A stretch of DNA of 30,178 nucleotides from a virus. The notes under the pieces are model-generated. The model was given only the letters and a program-made list of their open reading frames with translations. It had not been told where the DNA came from and ran no database searches. The first letter of the stretch is position 1; each line of letters opens with the position of its first letter. The position numbers and the translations under genes were made by a program. Shown here in pieces: positions 21,554 to 29,923 of the stretch. Where the stretch lies: IMG/VR virus record IMGVR_UViG_3300006641_000112, positions 1 through 30,178 of that record; one strand, given 5' to 3'.

Positions 21554-24500
21554 TGCGTACCGACGGCGAAGTCTTCGACGTTCTCAACACTTCCTCGGTC
21601 AAGGAGCCGAGGTTCGTCGTCAAGATCGAGTATCCCGTCGACTCGATCTACATCACGTCGCACACCGGCATCGCGGGCATCCCTGGGACGGTCCTCGAGG
21701 GCGCGCTCCAGGAACCCTCAATCGTTTCGCAACGGCTGAACCCGATCGAAGGGCGCAGCGAGATCGGCTCCGCGTCGTTCTCTGTCGTCGACCTGGGCGC
21801 CGACTTCACGACGGAGATCCGCGAGCGTCTGAACGACGACGTCGGCCTCCGGCAGCGACAGGTTCGCTTCTATCTCGGCTACGCCGGGCTCGCGTTCTCC
21901 GACTTCGTTCTCGTCGGGACGCAACAGGTCACCCAGGCAACCTACGATCGCGCGCGCTACTCGATCTCCTGCGCGGATGTTCAGCGCTCCACAAAAAAAG
22001 ACATTTTTGATCTTGCGGAGACAACCCTCGCGCAATCTTTGAGCGCGACGGACACGACGGTCTATGTCACCTCGACGACCGGTTTCTCGACCGTTTATCA
22101 CGGCTCAAGCTACACGGACGCCGCGAACCAGACCGTCGGCTACATCAAAATCCGCGACGAGGTTATCCGCTACACCGGCAAAACCGCGACGACCTTCACC
22201 GGCTGCACCCGTGGCGTCCTGGGAACGATCGCGAACAAATACGACGTCGACGGATCTACACCCGCAGCTCGCCGCGAAAAGGTCACCGAGCACGTCTACC
22301 TCGAGCTCCCGGCCGTCAAGCTCGCCTACGCGATCCTGACCGGCACCCTCTACGGCGACGCCGCATCGCTCCCCTCGACCTGGAACCTGGGCGTCAGCGC
22401 CGGACTCGTTCGCCTTTCCGACTTTACGGGCATCGGCTCGGATATGTGGGACGGCGCGAACGGTGGCGTCGTCATTCGCTTCGAGGGAATCAAAAAGACC
22501 GACGGCAAGAAGTTCCTCGAGGAGGAGATCTGTCGTCTCCTCGGGATGTTCATGCCGGTTTACGCCGACGGCGCTCTCGGTCTCAAGCGCGCCGCGCGCG
22601 TTCTCGCGGACTCGGCAACCGTCGCAACCCTCGACGAGTCGAACTCGATCCAGGTCGGCGAGCTCACGCATGAACTGGAGGACGTCCACAACGTCTTCCG
22701 CATCTACTGGAACTGGACCGGCTCGGACTATTCACGCACGACCTCGCTGATCGACGCGACCTCCGTCGCCATTCACGGACGCGCCGATCCGCTCGATCTT
22801 AAATTCAAGGGCCTATACGGCGGACGCGCGACAGACTCGCTCCTCTTTCAGCTCGTTGACTCTCTGCGCGATCGCTACGCCTCGCCGCCGGAGCGGATGT
22901 CCGTCACGGTCGTCCATTCGCTGAACAAGCTCGAGGTCGGCGACGTCGTCCGCGTCAAGTACGCGAGCGTCCGCGACTTCGCGGGAACCGGCTCGAGCAT
23001 CGACCGCGCGTTCGAGATCCAGAACATCTCCGCCAACCATCGCACCGGCCAGGTGCAGCTCGAGCTCTTCGGCTCAACCTCTGCGGCGTCGGCGCTCTCG
23101 CCGACAACCGCGACGACCGCGCTCCCGGACGCCTTCTACACCGCAACCGGGACGCCGCTCTCGAACGTCGCAAGCATCACCTCGGGCGTGATGGCGACCG
23201 GCACCTATACGCTCGCAGGCACCTCGGACATCACCGCAGCGGCCTCGATCTGGTATCACAACGGCGACCTCACAATCCCCCAGGGGACGACGCTCAACAT
23301 CTCCGGGAACGTGCAGCTCCGCGTGAAGGGGTACCTCACGATCAACGGAGTGATCAACGGAACCGGCGGAGGCCTGGCGGGTGTCGCCGACAACAACGAC
23401 CCGAAGGCGATCATCTACGGGAACCCCGGATGGGTCGGCAACTCGCGCGGATGGGATGGCATCGACGCGCAGCAGGACTACAGCGACGGCAACGCGCGAC
23501 TCATTACGACGCCGGTCCCGGTGACCCAGGGCAAACACGCGAGCTTCCCGTACCTCGAGCTCTCGGTCAGCGGGAACTCTCTCGTCGGACTACCGACCGA
23601 TCTGCGCGGCACGGGCGGCGGTCCTGGCGGCAAGATTACCTCGGGCGGCAAGGCCGACAAGCGCGCCAACGGTGGCGCAGGCGCCGCGGGTGGAGCAGGG
23701 CTCCTCACGGTCTCGCGCGGCTTCACGACTGGCGTCTCGGCGACGATCCGTCTCGATGGCAACAGCTCGAGCGCGACTCCGCTGCACGTTACCGGCGGCG
23801 GGAACCAATACTACCCAGGCCCAGGCGGCGCGGGCGGTCCTGGTTCGTTCCTTCTGCTGCTCGATGGCGGCAACGTCAGCGCGCCCGATCTGACGAACCG
23901 ATTCATCGCAACAACCGGCTCCGTCCCGACGCCTCCGGCGGAGACCTTCCTCGATAACGAAGGCGCGCACCGTTACGACGACAACCACGACCCCTGGGCG
24001 GGCTATCCCGACCCGGCCGTGATCTCAAACCGCTTGCTCTCGGGCTCGTGTCTTCGCATTCAGTTTGTCCCGGCGCCGGAAACGGCAACCGCCGACCAGG
24101 ATCAAAAACCTCCCGCGATCACCGCGCTCACGGCTACTTCCCAGGACGGCTTCGCGCTGATTGCCTGGACGCTTCCAAACGATCCCGCCTCCTACGACTC
24201 GATCGAGCTCTTCGCCTCGACCGCAAACGATCGCGGCACGGCGACGAAGATCTTCGACGGTCGCTCGTCTGATTTTCAGCACGTCACGAACGACACCTCT
24301 GCGCGCTACTACTGGATCAGGACTCGTCGCGCTCGCGTTCGCTCTGACTGGTATCCGAACTCGACCTCGAGCTCCGTCGCGATCGCCGCGAAACCGCCGA
24401 CCCTGACCGGCTACCTCACGAACGAAGCGGTCACTCTCCCCGCAGACGCGAACGGAACGGTCAGCTCGTTCTCGACCGCGACTGGCGACTTCAAGGTCTT

Positions 24501-26541
24501 CGTCGGCGCGACGGACGTCTCGAGCTCCTGCACGTTCTCGATCCTGGGGCAGACCAACGTCACCGCCTCGATCAACGCTTCGACCGGCGCGTACTCGGTG
24601 AGCGCGATGTCTGCGGACACCGGCTCCGTCGCATTCCGCGCGACTTATGCCTCGAGCTACACCGTCGACAAGGTGTTCACCGTCACGAAGGCGAGGGCGG
24701 GCAACAACGGCACGAACGGGACAAACGGCACCAACGGCACCAACGGCACCAACGGCACAAACGGGAACAACGTCTCCCAGGTCTACGCCTACAAGCGAGC
24801 CTCCTCGGCACCTGGCGACAACCCCGGCGCGGTGACCTTCGACTTCACGACCGGAACGATTACGACCGCAACGCTCGCGAATGGATGGTCAAAGACGATC
24901 CCGGCAGGCACAGACCCGCTCTATGTCGTCGTCGCTTCGGCCGTCTCTGCAACCGCGACGGATTCGATCGCCGCGAACGAGTGGAGCTCACCGGTACTCC
25001 TCGCACAGAACGGAGCCAACGGCGCGGACGGTCTGAACTCGGCGACCGTGTTTCTGTATCAGCGCACCTCAAGCAATACGGCGCCGAGTGTCGCGACCGC
25101 AGGGACGACGACCTACACCTTCTCGAGCGGTGCGGTCAGCGGGCAACCGAGCGGATGGACGCGCGCGGTCCCGTCCTCGGGCGGCGGCTATCTCTGGGCA
25201 ATCCAAGCGACCGCGGCCTCAAGCTCGAGCACGGACTCAATCGCGAACAGCGAGTGGAGCGCGCCGTCTCTCGTTTCGCAGGACGGCGCCAACGGAACGA
25301 ATGGGACAAACGGGACAAACGGCGCCGACGCGGTCAGCATTCAGCTCTCAAAGAATGCGTTCCAACTGTTCGCCTACGCTGACGGCTCCGTCCCGAGTTT
25401 TTCGGGTGCGGATGGCTTGCTCAAGGTTTACCTCGGCGCAACAGATGTGACGGCCTCCGCGACACTTTCCGCATCTGCGGGATCTGGCGTCACGGGCACG
25501 ATCAACACGGCGACGAACTCGCCGGTCTCTGGCCAGGCGAAGGGCTACTACCGAATCACGGGCCTGACCGTTGACGTCGGCACACTTACGCTCTCGGCGG
25601 TCTATAACGGCGTCACCTACACCGCGACCTTTACCGTCTCAAAGAACAAGGTCGGATACGAGATCGTCGCGACGCTCCCGTCGACGAACTTGTTCGCCGG
25701 TCGCATGGTATTTCTCACGAGCGACTCAAAGCTCTATCGCTACACGGGCTCCGCCTGGACGACAGCGGTCCCGACATCGGATCTCTCGGGGCAGGTCATC
25801 TCTACGCAGATCAGCGACGACGCGATCACGACCGCAAAGCTCGCCGCCGACTCGGTCACAACGAATAAGATCGCCGCCGGACAGGTCACAGCCGGCAAGA
25901 TTTCGGTCACGGAGCTCTCAAGTCTGTCTGCGAACATGGGCAGCATTACCGCCGGAACGATTGTTCTGCCCTCGGGCGGGTTTATCAGATCCGGGCAGAC
26001 CGCCTACAACTCCGGGACCGGCTTCTACCTTGGCAACGATGGCGGCACCCCGAAGTTTTCGATCGGCAACAGCGGCGGGAAAAACATCCGGTGGGATGGT
26101 TCTGACCTAACTGTCAACGGCGGGATCATTGTCACCGACAGCGTCGCCGCAGACGCGATCACCGCGAGCGCGTCAGACACCCCGGCAAATGTGACCTTGA
26201 CAGCAGCGAACAGCGGCACAGATTCGACCCTATCAACCGTCAGCGTCACAACCGTCTCGGGTTCAAAGGTTCTGGTCCGTTGCGATCTGACCTTCAAGTT
26301 CACGCTTGCATCGGGCGCCTTGATCAACATCTATAAAATCTATCGCGGGCCGACATTGATCGTCGACATACCGATCACCAGTCTTGCATCCGCCGGAACC
26401 TACCGTGTCCCGCTGCAATATCTGGACTCGCCATCTGCCGGGACAAACACCTACTACATAAAGGTCGAGCCGACGCTTGGCGGAAGCACGACCTACGTCT
26501 ACGAAGACATCATAACGATCGCGACGGAGTTCAAGCGATGA
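21553..26541 (+). CDS. tail hub and central fibre protein with collagen-like segments
   Basis: A 1662-residue multidomain protein forming tail hub and probably receptor-binding tip. Residues ~1-160 and ~260-540 look like the hub ring (beta-sandwich, then FLEEEICRLLGMFMPVYADG and LEVGDVVRVKYASVRD). Residues ~165-235 hold a recurrent insertion motif (DEVIRYTGK..FTGCTRGVLGT). Around 680-765 lies a polyglycine section (GTGGGPGGK, GGAGAAGGAG, GPGGAGGPG). A fibronectin-III-like domain follows (~850-940), then collagen-like Gly-x-y tracts at 1050-1073 and 1245-1259, separated by two related knob domains ending in EWS-P. The stretch ~1416-1520 (DAITTAKLAADSVTTNKIAAG) resembles the lambda J C-terminal coiled region, and a final beta domain may bind the host surface. 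The start overlaps the previous stop (TGATG). Confidence 0.82.
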   Translation: MRTDGEVFDVLNTSSVKEPRFVVKIEYPVDSIYITSHTGIAGIPGTVLEGALQEPSIVSQRLNPIEGRSEIGSASFSVVDLGADFTTEIRERLNDDVGLRQRQVRFYLGYAGLAFSDFVLVGTQQVTQATYDRARYSISCADVQRSTKKDIFDLAETTLAQSLSATDTTVYVTSTTGFSTVYHGSSYTDAANQTVGYIKIRDEVIRYTGKTATTFTGCTRGVLGTIANKYDVDGSTPAARREKVTEHVYLELPAVKLAYAILTGTLYGDAASLPSTWNLGVSAGLVRLSDFTGIGSDMWDGANGGVVIRFEGIKKTDGKKFLEEEICRLLGMFMPVYADGALGLKRAARVLADSATVATLDESNSIQVGELTHELEDVHNVFRIYWNWTGSDYSRTTSLIDATSVAIHGRADPLDLKFKGLYGGRATDSLLFQLVDSLRDRYASPPERMSVTVVHSLNKLEVGDVVRVKYASVRDFAGTGSSIDRAFEIQNISANHRTGQVQLELFGSTSAASALSPTTATTALPDAFYTATGTPLSNVASITSGVMATGTYTLAGTSDITAAASIWYHNGDLTIPQGTTLNISGNVQLRVKGYLTINGVINGTGGGLAGVADNNDPKAIIYGNPGWVGNSRGWDGIDAQQDYSDGNARLITTPVPVTQGKHASFPYLELSVSGNSLVGLPTDLRGTGGGPGGKITSGGKADKRANGGAGAAGGAGLLTVSRGFTTGVSATIRLDGNSSSATPLHVTGGGNQYYPGPGGAGGPGSFLLLLDGGNVSAPDLTNRFIATTGSVPTPPAETFLDNEGAHRYDDNHDPWAGYPDPAVISNRLLSGSCLRIQFVPAPETATADQDQKPPAITALTATSQDGFALIAWTLPNDPASYDSIELFASTANDRGTATKIFDGRSSDFQHVTNDTSARYYWIRTRRARVRSDWYPNSTSSSVAIAAKPPTLTGYLTNEAVTLPADANGTVSSFSTATGDFKVFVGATDVSSSCTFSILGQTNVTASINASTGAYSVSAMSADTGSVAFRATYASSYTVDKVFTVTKARAGNNGTNGTNGTNGTNGTNGTNGNNVSQVYAYKRASSAPGDNPGAVTFDFTTGTITTATLANGWSKTIPAGTDPLYVVVASAVSATATDSIAANEWSSPVLLAQNGANGADGLNSATVFLYQRTSSNTAPSVATAGTTTYTFSSGAVSGQPSGWTRAVPSSGGGYLWAIQATAASSSSTDSIANSEWSAPSLVSQDGANGTNGTNGTNGADAVSIQLSKNAFQLFAYADGSVPSFSGADGLLKVYLGATDVTASATLSASAGSGVTGTINTATNSPVSGQAKGYYRITGLTVDVGTLTLSAVYNGVTYTATFTVSKNKVGYEIVATLPSTNLFAGRMVFLTSDSKLYRYTGSAWTTAVPTSDLSGQVISTQISDDAITTAKLAADSVTTNKIAAGQVTAGKISVTELSSLSANMGSITAGTIVLPSGGFIRSGQTAYNSGTGFYLGNDGGTPKFSIGNSGGKNIRWDGSDLTVNGGIIVTDSVAADAITASASDTPANVTLTAANSGTDSTLSTVSVTTVSGSKVLVRCDLTFKFTLASGALINIYKIYRGPTLIVDIPITSLASAGTYRVPLQYLDSPSAGTNTYYIKVEPTLGGSTTYVYEDIITIATEFKR
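24700..24771 (+). repeat. collagen-like Gly-Thr-Asn tract in hub gene
   Basis: Eight Gly-x-y triplets, mostly Gly-Thr-Asn, written by a nine-base unit with codon variation (GGCACCAAC and relatives). Similar shorter tracts recur near 25015 and at 25285-25329. Short collagen-like runs in phage fibres trimerise as flexible linkers; the DNA repeat could also expand or contract by slippage. Confidence 0.85.
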
Positions 26542-26921
26542 GGTATGCAACGGTCGCAAAAAATGGGCGAATTCTTGGGGTGTTCGATTCCGACCCGGAG
26601 CTCGTTTCTTTACGACCAATGCCCGATGGCGCCGAAATTATCGAATGCCCAAACGCGAACCCGACGACCTGTTACTGGGACGGAGCGGAATTTGTCGATC
26701 GGCCGATGTCGAGCGTGACATTCAGCGTCGAGGGGAACACGGTCACCCTTGCGAATCTACCGGAGAGCTCCATCGTCAGCGTCACCTCCGCCTTGCAATA
26801 TCAAGTCTTTGAGGCGTCGCAGACGGTGACTCTTTCTTTGCAGGAGCCGGGCGGTCACGTTTTCCAGATTGATCCTTGGCCGTATCGGAAAACGACTTTT
26901 TTCACTTTGATCGAGGCATAA
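26538..26921 (+). CDS. tail-fibre-associated protein
   Basis: A 127-residue protein overlapping the hub stop as ATGA. It begins MRYATVAKNGRILGVFDSDPELV and has a YWDGAEFVDRP segment near residues 46-56, a layout common to tail fibre assembly proteins and small fibre-tip proteins. The second half is beta-rich (VTFSVEGNTVTLANL, VTLSLQEPGGHVFQIDPWPYR). It may help fold the C-terminus of the hub protein or sit on it. No catalytic motif is visible. The family assignment is by resemblance and position only. Confidence 0.55.
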   Translation: MRYATVAKNGRILGVFDSDPELVSLRPMPDGAEIIECPNANPTTCYWDGAEFVDRPMSSVTFSVEGNTVTLANLPESSIVSVTSALQYQVFEASQTVTLSLQEPGGHVFQIDPWPYRKTTFFTLIEA

Positions 26922-26924
26922 GTG

Positions 26925-27116
26925 ATGAGTGCACCACAACGAGCGGCAGACGCCGCAGTCGCGAGCTCCGCCGTGTCGGCGAGCGTTTCATGGCTATCAC
27001 AAGCGAACGAGATCGTCTCGCTGATCGCGGGACTGATCGCGATCTGCGCGGGTGTCTTCGCGATAATGGTGCACGCGCTGAACATCAGAGAAAAGATCCG
27101 CAACGGCAACCGATAG
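26925..27116 (+). CDS. holin-like membrane protein
   Basis: A 63-residue protein with a polar, Ala/Ser-rich N-terminus (~25 residues), one hydrophobic span (IVSLIAGLIAICAGVFAIMVHAL, residues ~30-51, split by a Cys) and a basic tail LNIREKIRNGNR. This is the layout of small single-span phage holins and pinholins. The amidase starts at the very next base after its stop, supporting a lysis role: holin opening the inner membrane to release the endolysin. GAGG at 26913-26916 is eight bases before ATG 26925; an in-frame GTG at 26922 would add one residue. Confidence 0.65.
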   Translation: MSAPQRAADAAVASSAVSASVSWLSQANEIVSLIAGLIAICAGVFAIMVHALNIREKIRNGNR

Positions 27117-27659
27117 ATGCTCTACCTATCGGCCGGTCACCATCCGCGCGCACCGGGCGCGGCCTGGCAGGGCTTCGTTGAACACACCGAGGCGATGCTC
27201 TGGGTGCAGGAGATCGCTCGAGCGCTACCGTCCGCGATGGTCGTCCCGACCGGCGAGCTCGGCGCGAAGGTTCGATGGATCAATGCTCGAGCAGGGGCTT
27301 TTGATCTCGCGCTCGAGATTCACTTCAACGCCGCACCAGGCAATCGAGGCCAGGGCTCCGAGGTGCTTTATATGCCGGGCAGCTCGACCGGACTGAAGGT
27401 CGCGCGAACCGTCCAGGCAACCGTCGCGCAGCATTTCGCGCCGGATCGCGGAATCAAACCGGGCTTCTACCAGGCGGAACCGACGAAGGGGCCGCTCTAC
27501 TTCCTCAAGGCAACGCGCTGCACGGCTCTAATCCTCGAGCCGGAGTTCATCTATCACGCCGACATCATCCGAGCGCGACGCTCGAGCTGTTGCGCGGCTC
27601 TCGCCAACCTTCTACGAGGGATTGCACATGACGGAAGAATCACCGATCTCGCTGCGTGA
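27117..27659 (+). CDS. endolysin: N-acetylmuramoyl-L-alanine amidase (Amidase_3-like)
   Basis: A 180-residue zinc amidase that would cut the bond between N-acetylmuramic acid and L-alanine in peptidoglycan. Expected residues are His8 in LSAGHH, Glu22 (or Glu25) in VEHTEA, His69 in LALEIHFNA and the catalytic Glu140 in LILEPEF, in the order found in the Amidase_3 family. There is no signal peptide or cell-wall binding domain, so export depends on a holin, matching the gene just upstream. The ATG follows the holin-like stop without a gap. The last 32 bases overlap the next gene, which has its own ribosome site inside this one. Confidence 0.88.
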   Translation: MLYLSAGHHPRAPGAAWQGFVEHTEAMLWVQEIARALPSAMVVPTGELGAKVRWINARAGAFDLALEIHFNAAPGNRGQGSEVLYMPGSSTGLKVARTVQATVAQHFAPDRGIKPGFYQAEPTKGPLYFLKATRCTALILEPEFIYHADIIRARRSSCCAALANLLRGIAHDGRITDLAA

Positions 27660-27855
27660 CTGGTTACGCGGAGCTGTTCGCTCGCGCACCGTCTGGATGA
27701 ACGTGATCCTCGCGATCCTGGGAGGCCTCGAGCTCGTCGGCTCGCACCTGACGACGCTGTTCGGCGCGGAAGTCGCCGCGGGCATTCTCCTCGTCGGCTC
27801 GATGGCGAATCTGATCCTCCGAGCGATCACGACGACGCCGCTCCCGCATCGGTGA
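27628..27855 (+). CDS. second holin-like membrane protein
   Basis: A 75-residue membrane protein. ATG 27628 is placed seven bases after GAGGG (27616-27620) within the amidase gene. The N-terminus is charged (EESPISLRDWLRGAVRSRTVW), followed by two hydrophobic segments, about residues 22-38 (VILAILGGLELV core) and 47-63 (VAAGILLVGSMANLIL core), then LRAITTTPLPHR. Proteins of this type occur regularly in phage lysis regions and are annotated as holins or unknown membrane proteins. With another holin-like protein upstream of the amidase, one of the pair might act as antiholin; the sequence does not say which. Confidence 0.6.
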   Translation: MTEESPISLRDWLRGAVRSRTVWMNVILAILGGLELVGSHLTTLFGAEVAAGILLVGSMANLILRAITTTPLPHR

Positions 27856-27859
27856 CCCG

Positions 27860-28156
27860 GTGTCGACCGGCATCCCGAAGGAGTTCCAACTCCTAGGACA
27901 CACGATCAAGGTCCGCGTCATCCCGCGCTCGAAATGGCGCCACGGCAAGAGCGTCGTCGGAATGTGGATTCCCGACAAGCTCCGCATCGACCTCCTCGCA
28001 GATCCGATCGAGACACAGCTCCAGGCGACCTTTTGTCACGAGCTCTGTCACGCACTCCTGGACATGATGAACCACGACCTCTCGCACGATGAGGTGTTCG
28101 TCGACAACCTCGGCGCGCTACTACAGCAAGCGCTGACGACGTTTAAAACAGAATGA
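27860..28156 (+). CDS. HExxH zinc-peptidase-like protein
   Basis: A 98-residue protein with the zincin motif HELCH: His60, Glu61 and His64, and a downstream acidic ligand candidate Glu78 in DEVFVDNLG. The segment ETQLQATFCHELCHALLDMM resembles compact ImmA/IrrE- or SprT-like metallopeptidases, reduced here to little more than the catalytic helix pair and a preceding sheet. Such proteins in phages may cleave repressors or host proteins, but the target here is unknown. Start is GTG 27860, four bases after the holin-like stop; the stop overlaps the next ATG as ATGA. Its place inside a lysis cassette is unusual for a peptidase of this kind. Confidence 0.7.
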   Translation: MSTGIPKEFQLLGHTIKVRVIPRSKWRHGKSVVGMWIPDKLRIDLLADPIETQLQATFCHELCHALLDMMNHDLSHDEVFVDNLGALLQQALTTFKTE

Positions 28157-29349
28157 GCACAGCAAAGAAAAACCTCGACTCGGCGGCTGTTCACGCAGCC
28201 TGGATCAAACACGGTCGAAACTTGCGACAGACGGCGCTCGCGCTCGGAGTCAATTCCGGCACGATCCGTCTGCACGTCGACAAGATCGAGGGAGCGGAGG
28301 AGCGTCCGCACACCCTCGAGGAGCAGCTTCGCGCAGCTCGAGCTCACATCAAAGAGCTCGAGGGTAAGATGCTCAACGACGCGGTCGTTCGCGATGAGAT
28401 CTTCAAGCTCTCGCGCGCAACCGTCGACCCTCCGTCCTGGCTGACGAAACCCTCGCGGCCGGTGTCGGAGTTTGCAGGCGTCCCGACGCTGTTCGCTTCC
28501 GATTGGCACTTCGGCGAGGTCGTTCGTCCCGCCGAGATCGGAGGCGTCAACGAGTACAACGTCGAGATCGCAAAGGATCGAGCGCGAACCTTTGTCACGG
28601 TCGCGATCGAGCTCCTGCGGAAACACATCCAGGGCGGCAAGTATCCAGGCGTCGTCTTTATCCTGGGCGGCGATATGCTCTCTGGAGACATTCACGAGGA
28701 GCTCTCGGAGACGAACGAAATGCCGACGATGCCAGCTCTCATCGAGCTCGTCGGTGTGTTGTCTTGGTGTATCCGAACGCTCGCTGACGAGTTCGGCGCC
28801 GTGTTCGTTCCCTGCGTGACCGGCAATCACGGCCGCACCAGTCGCAAGCCTCGAGCGAAGCGACGCAATCACACGAACTTCGACTGGCTTCTGTATCAGA
28901 TGCTCGCGAAGGTGTTCGAGGCCGATCGCCGCGTGACGTTCCTGATCCCAGAAGGGCCGGACGCCTATTACAAAATCTTTGGGACGCGATACCTCCTCAC
29001 GCACGGCGATCAGTTCCGCGGCGGTGACGGCATGATCGGTGCTCTCGGTCCGATCGCTCGAGGCGACAAAAAGAAACGCGCGCGCAACGTTCAGACCGAT
29101 AAGAGCTTCGACGTCATGCTCCTCGGACATTGGCATCAATACATTCACATGAATCGCTTTATCGTGAACGGGACGCTGAAGGGCTACGACGAATACAGTG
29201 ACGCGAATAATTTCGACGTCGAGCCTGCACAACAGGCTCTCTGGATCACGCACCCGCATCACGGCATCACGTTCCGAATGCCAGTCTATGTACAGCGCGG
29301 CACGGCTACGTCAAAGACCGAATGGATCAGCATCCCGAGGGCCGCATGA
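28153..29349 (+). CDS. HTH-calcineurin-like metallophosphoesterase fusion
   Basis: A 398-residue protein. Residues ~8-45 form a helix-turn-helix (LRQTALALGVNSGTIRLHVDK), followed by a short coiled coil (~55-75) and a full metallophosphoesterase domain. The metal and catalytic residues are present: Asp117-x-His119 (DWH), Asp174 in GGDML, Asn225-His226 in GNHGR, His284 in THGD, and His326-x-His328 in GHWH. The domain resembles SbcD/Mre11-type and other calcineurin-like phosphoesterases. Binding DNA through the HTH and acting on nucleic acid ends or on a nucleotide is inference. ATGA overlaps join it to genes on both sides, so it is expressed with the lysis genes. It shares no obvious function with lysis. 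Confidence 0.85.
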   Translation: MSTAKKNLDSAAVHAAWIKHGRNLRQTALALGVNSGTIRLHVDKIEGAEERPHTLEEQLRAARAHIKELEGKMLNDAVVRDEIFKLSRATVDPPSWLTKPSRPVSEFAGVPTLFASDWHFGEVVRPAEIGGVNEYNVEIAKDRARTFVTVAIELLRKHIQGGKYPGVVFILGGDMLSGDIHEELSETNEMPTMPALIELVGVLSWCIRTLADEFGAVFVPCVTGNHGRTSRKPRAKRRNHTNFDWLLYQMLAKVFEADRRVTFLIPEGPDAYYKIFGTRYLLTHGDQFRGGDGMIGALGPIARGDKKKRARNVQTDKSFDVMLLGHWHQYIHMNRFIVNGTLKGYDEYSDANNFDVEPAQQALWITHPHHGITFRMPVYVQRGTATSKTEWISIPRAA

Positions 29350-29561
29350 AGGACGCGATCAACCCGAGCCACTACCAGGGCGACATCGAGTGTATCGACG
29401 CGCTGCGCGCCGCTCTAACGCCGGAAGAGTTCCGGGGCTACGTTAAAGGCTCCGCGATCGCTTACCTCTGGCGCCTGGGCAAGAAGGACGCGCCGGAGCA
29501 GGAGGCCGGCAAGGCGATCTGGTACATCACCTGGCTCACCGGCCGCGACCCCCGCGAATGA
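29346..29561 (+). CDS. DUF3310 family protein
   Basis: A 71-residue protein with the DUF3310 pattern: INPSHYQGDIECIDALRAAL at the start, FRGYVKGSAIAYLWRLGKKD in the middle and AGKAIWYITWL near the end. This family is widespread in phages, often beside nucleotide-metabolism genes, sometimes under the label SaV-like or nucleotide kinase, but without a proven activity. The preceding phosphoesterase and this protein might form a small nucleotide or DNA-related pair. ATGA overlaps connect it to both neighbours. Confidence 0.85.
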   Translation: MKDAINPSHYQGDIECIDALRAALTPEEFRGYVKGSAIAYLWRLGKKDAPEQEAGKAIWYITWLTGRDPRE

Positions 29562-29923
29562 TCCCTTCCTGGCTCCTGCGATACCTCCCGCACCTGGTCG
29601 CCGTCCTGGCGGTCCTGGCGCTCCTGCTTGGGGCTTACCGATGGGCCTACGGGAACGGAGTCGAGGCCGAGCGGGCTCGATGGGAGGCCGCGACGGCGGA
29701 GGCGGGCGAACGATTCGCCGAGGCACTCGCCGAGCAGCAGCTCGTCTTGACGGGCCTCGAGCGTGACCTGGTAGCGGCACGTCGCTTTGCAAATAGGAAA
29801 CGCGAGGATCTAGCCAATGCCACAACAACCGACCCGGCGAGCCGCGATTGGGCTCTCGATCCTATCCCTGACCGGGTGCGCTGGTCGCTCGGTGATCGTC
29901 GAGACGTGCCCCCCGATCCCTGA
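29558..29923 (+). CDS. Rz-like inner-membrane spanin
   Basis: A 121-residue protein with an N-terminal signal-anchor (residues ~10-27, LPHLVAVLAVLALLLGAY), then a long charged helix (AERARWEAATAEAGERFAEAL..., to about residue 85) predicted as periplasmic coiled coil, and a Pro/Asp-rich end. This is the architecture of Rz, which with the outer-membrane lipoprotein Rz1 spans the periplasm and fuses the membranes at lysis. The Rz1-like frame begins inside its 3' end in the +1 phase, a classic nested arrangement. The ATG overlaps the DUF3310 stop as ATGA. Confidence 0.85.
   Translation: MIPSWLLRYLPHLVAVLAVLALLLGAYRWAYGNGVEAERARWEAATAEAGERFAEALAEQQLVLTGLERDLVAARRFANRKREDLANATTTDPASRDWALDPIPDRVRWSLGDRRDVPPDP

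Noticed and set aside
24700-25329. Collagen-like repeats as a CRISPR or regulatory repeat
   Set aside because: The repeats are in frame, encode Gly-x-y triplets with codon variation and sit inside a continuous fibre gene, so they are coding.
28048-29262. 404-residue reading frame on the minus strand
   Set aside because: Antisense to the metallophosphoesterase gene, which has all catalytic motifs. The length arises from the codon bias of the coding strand.
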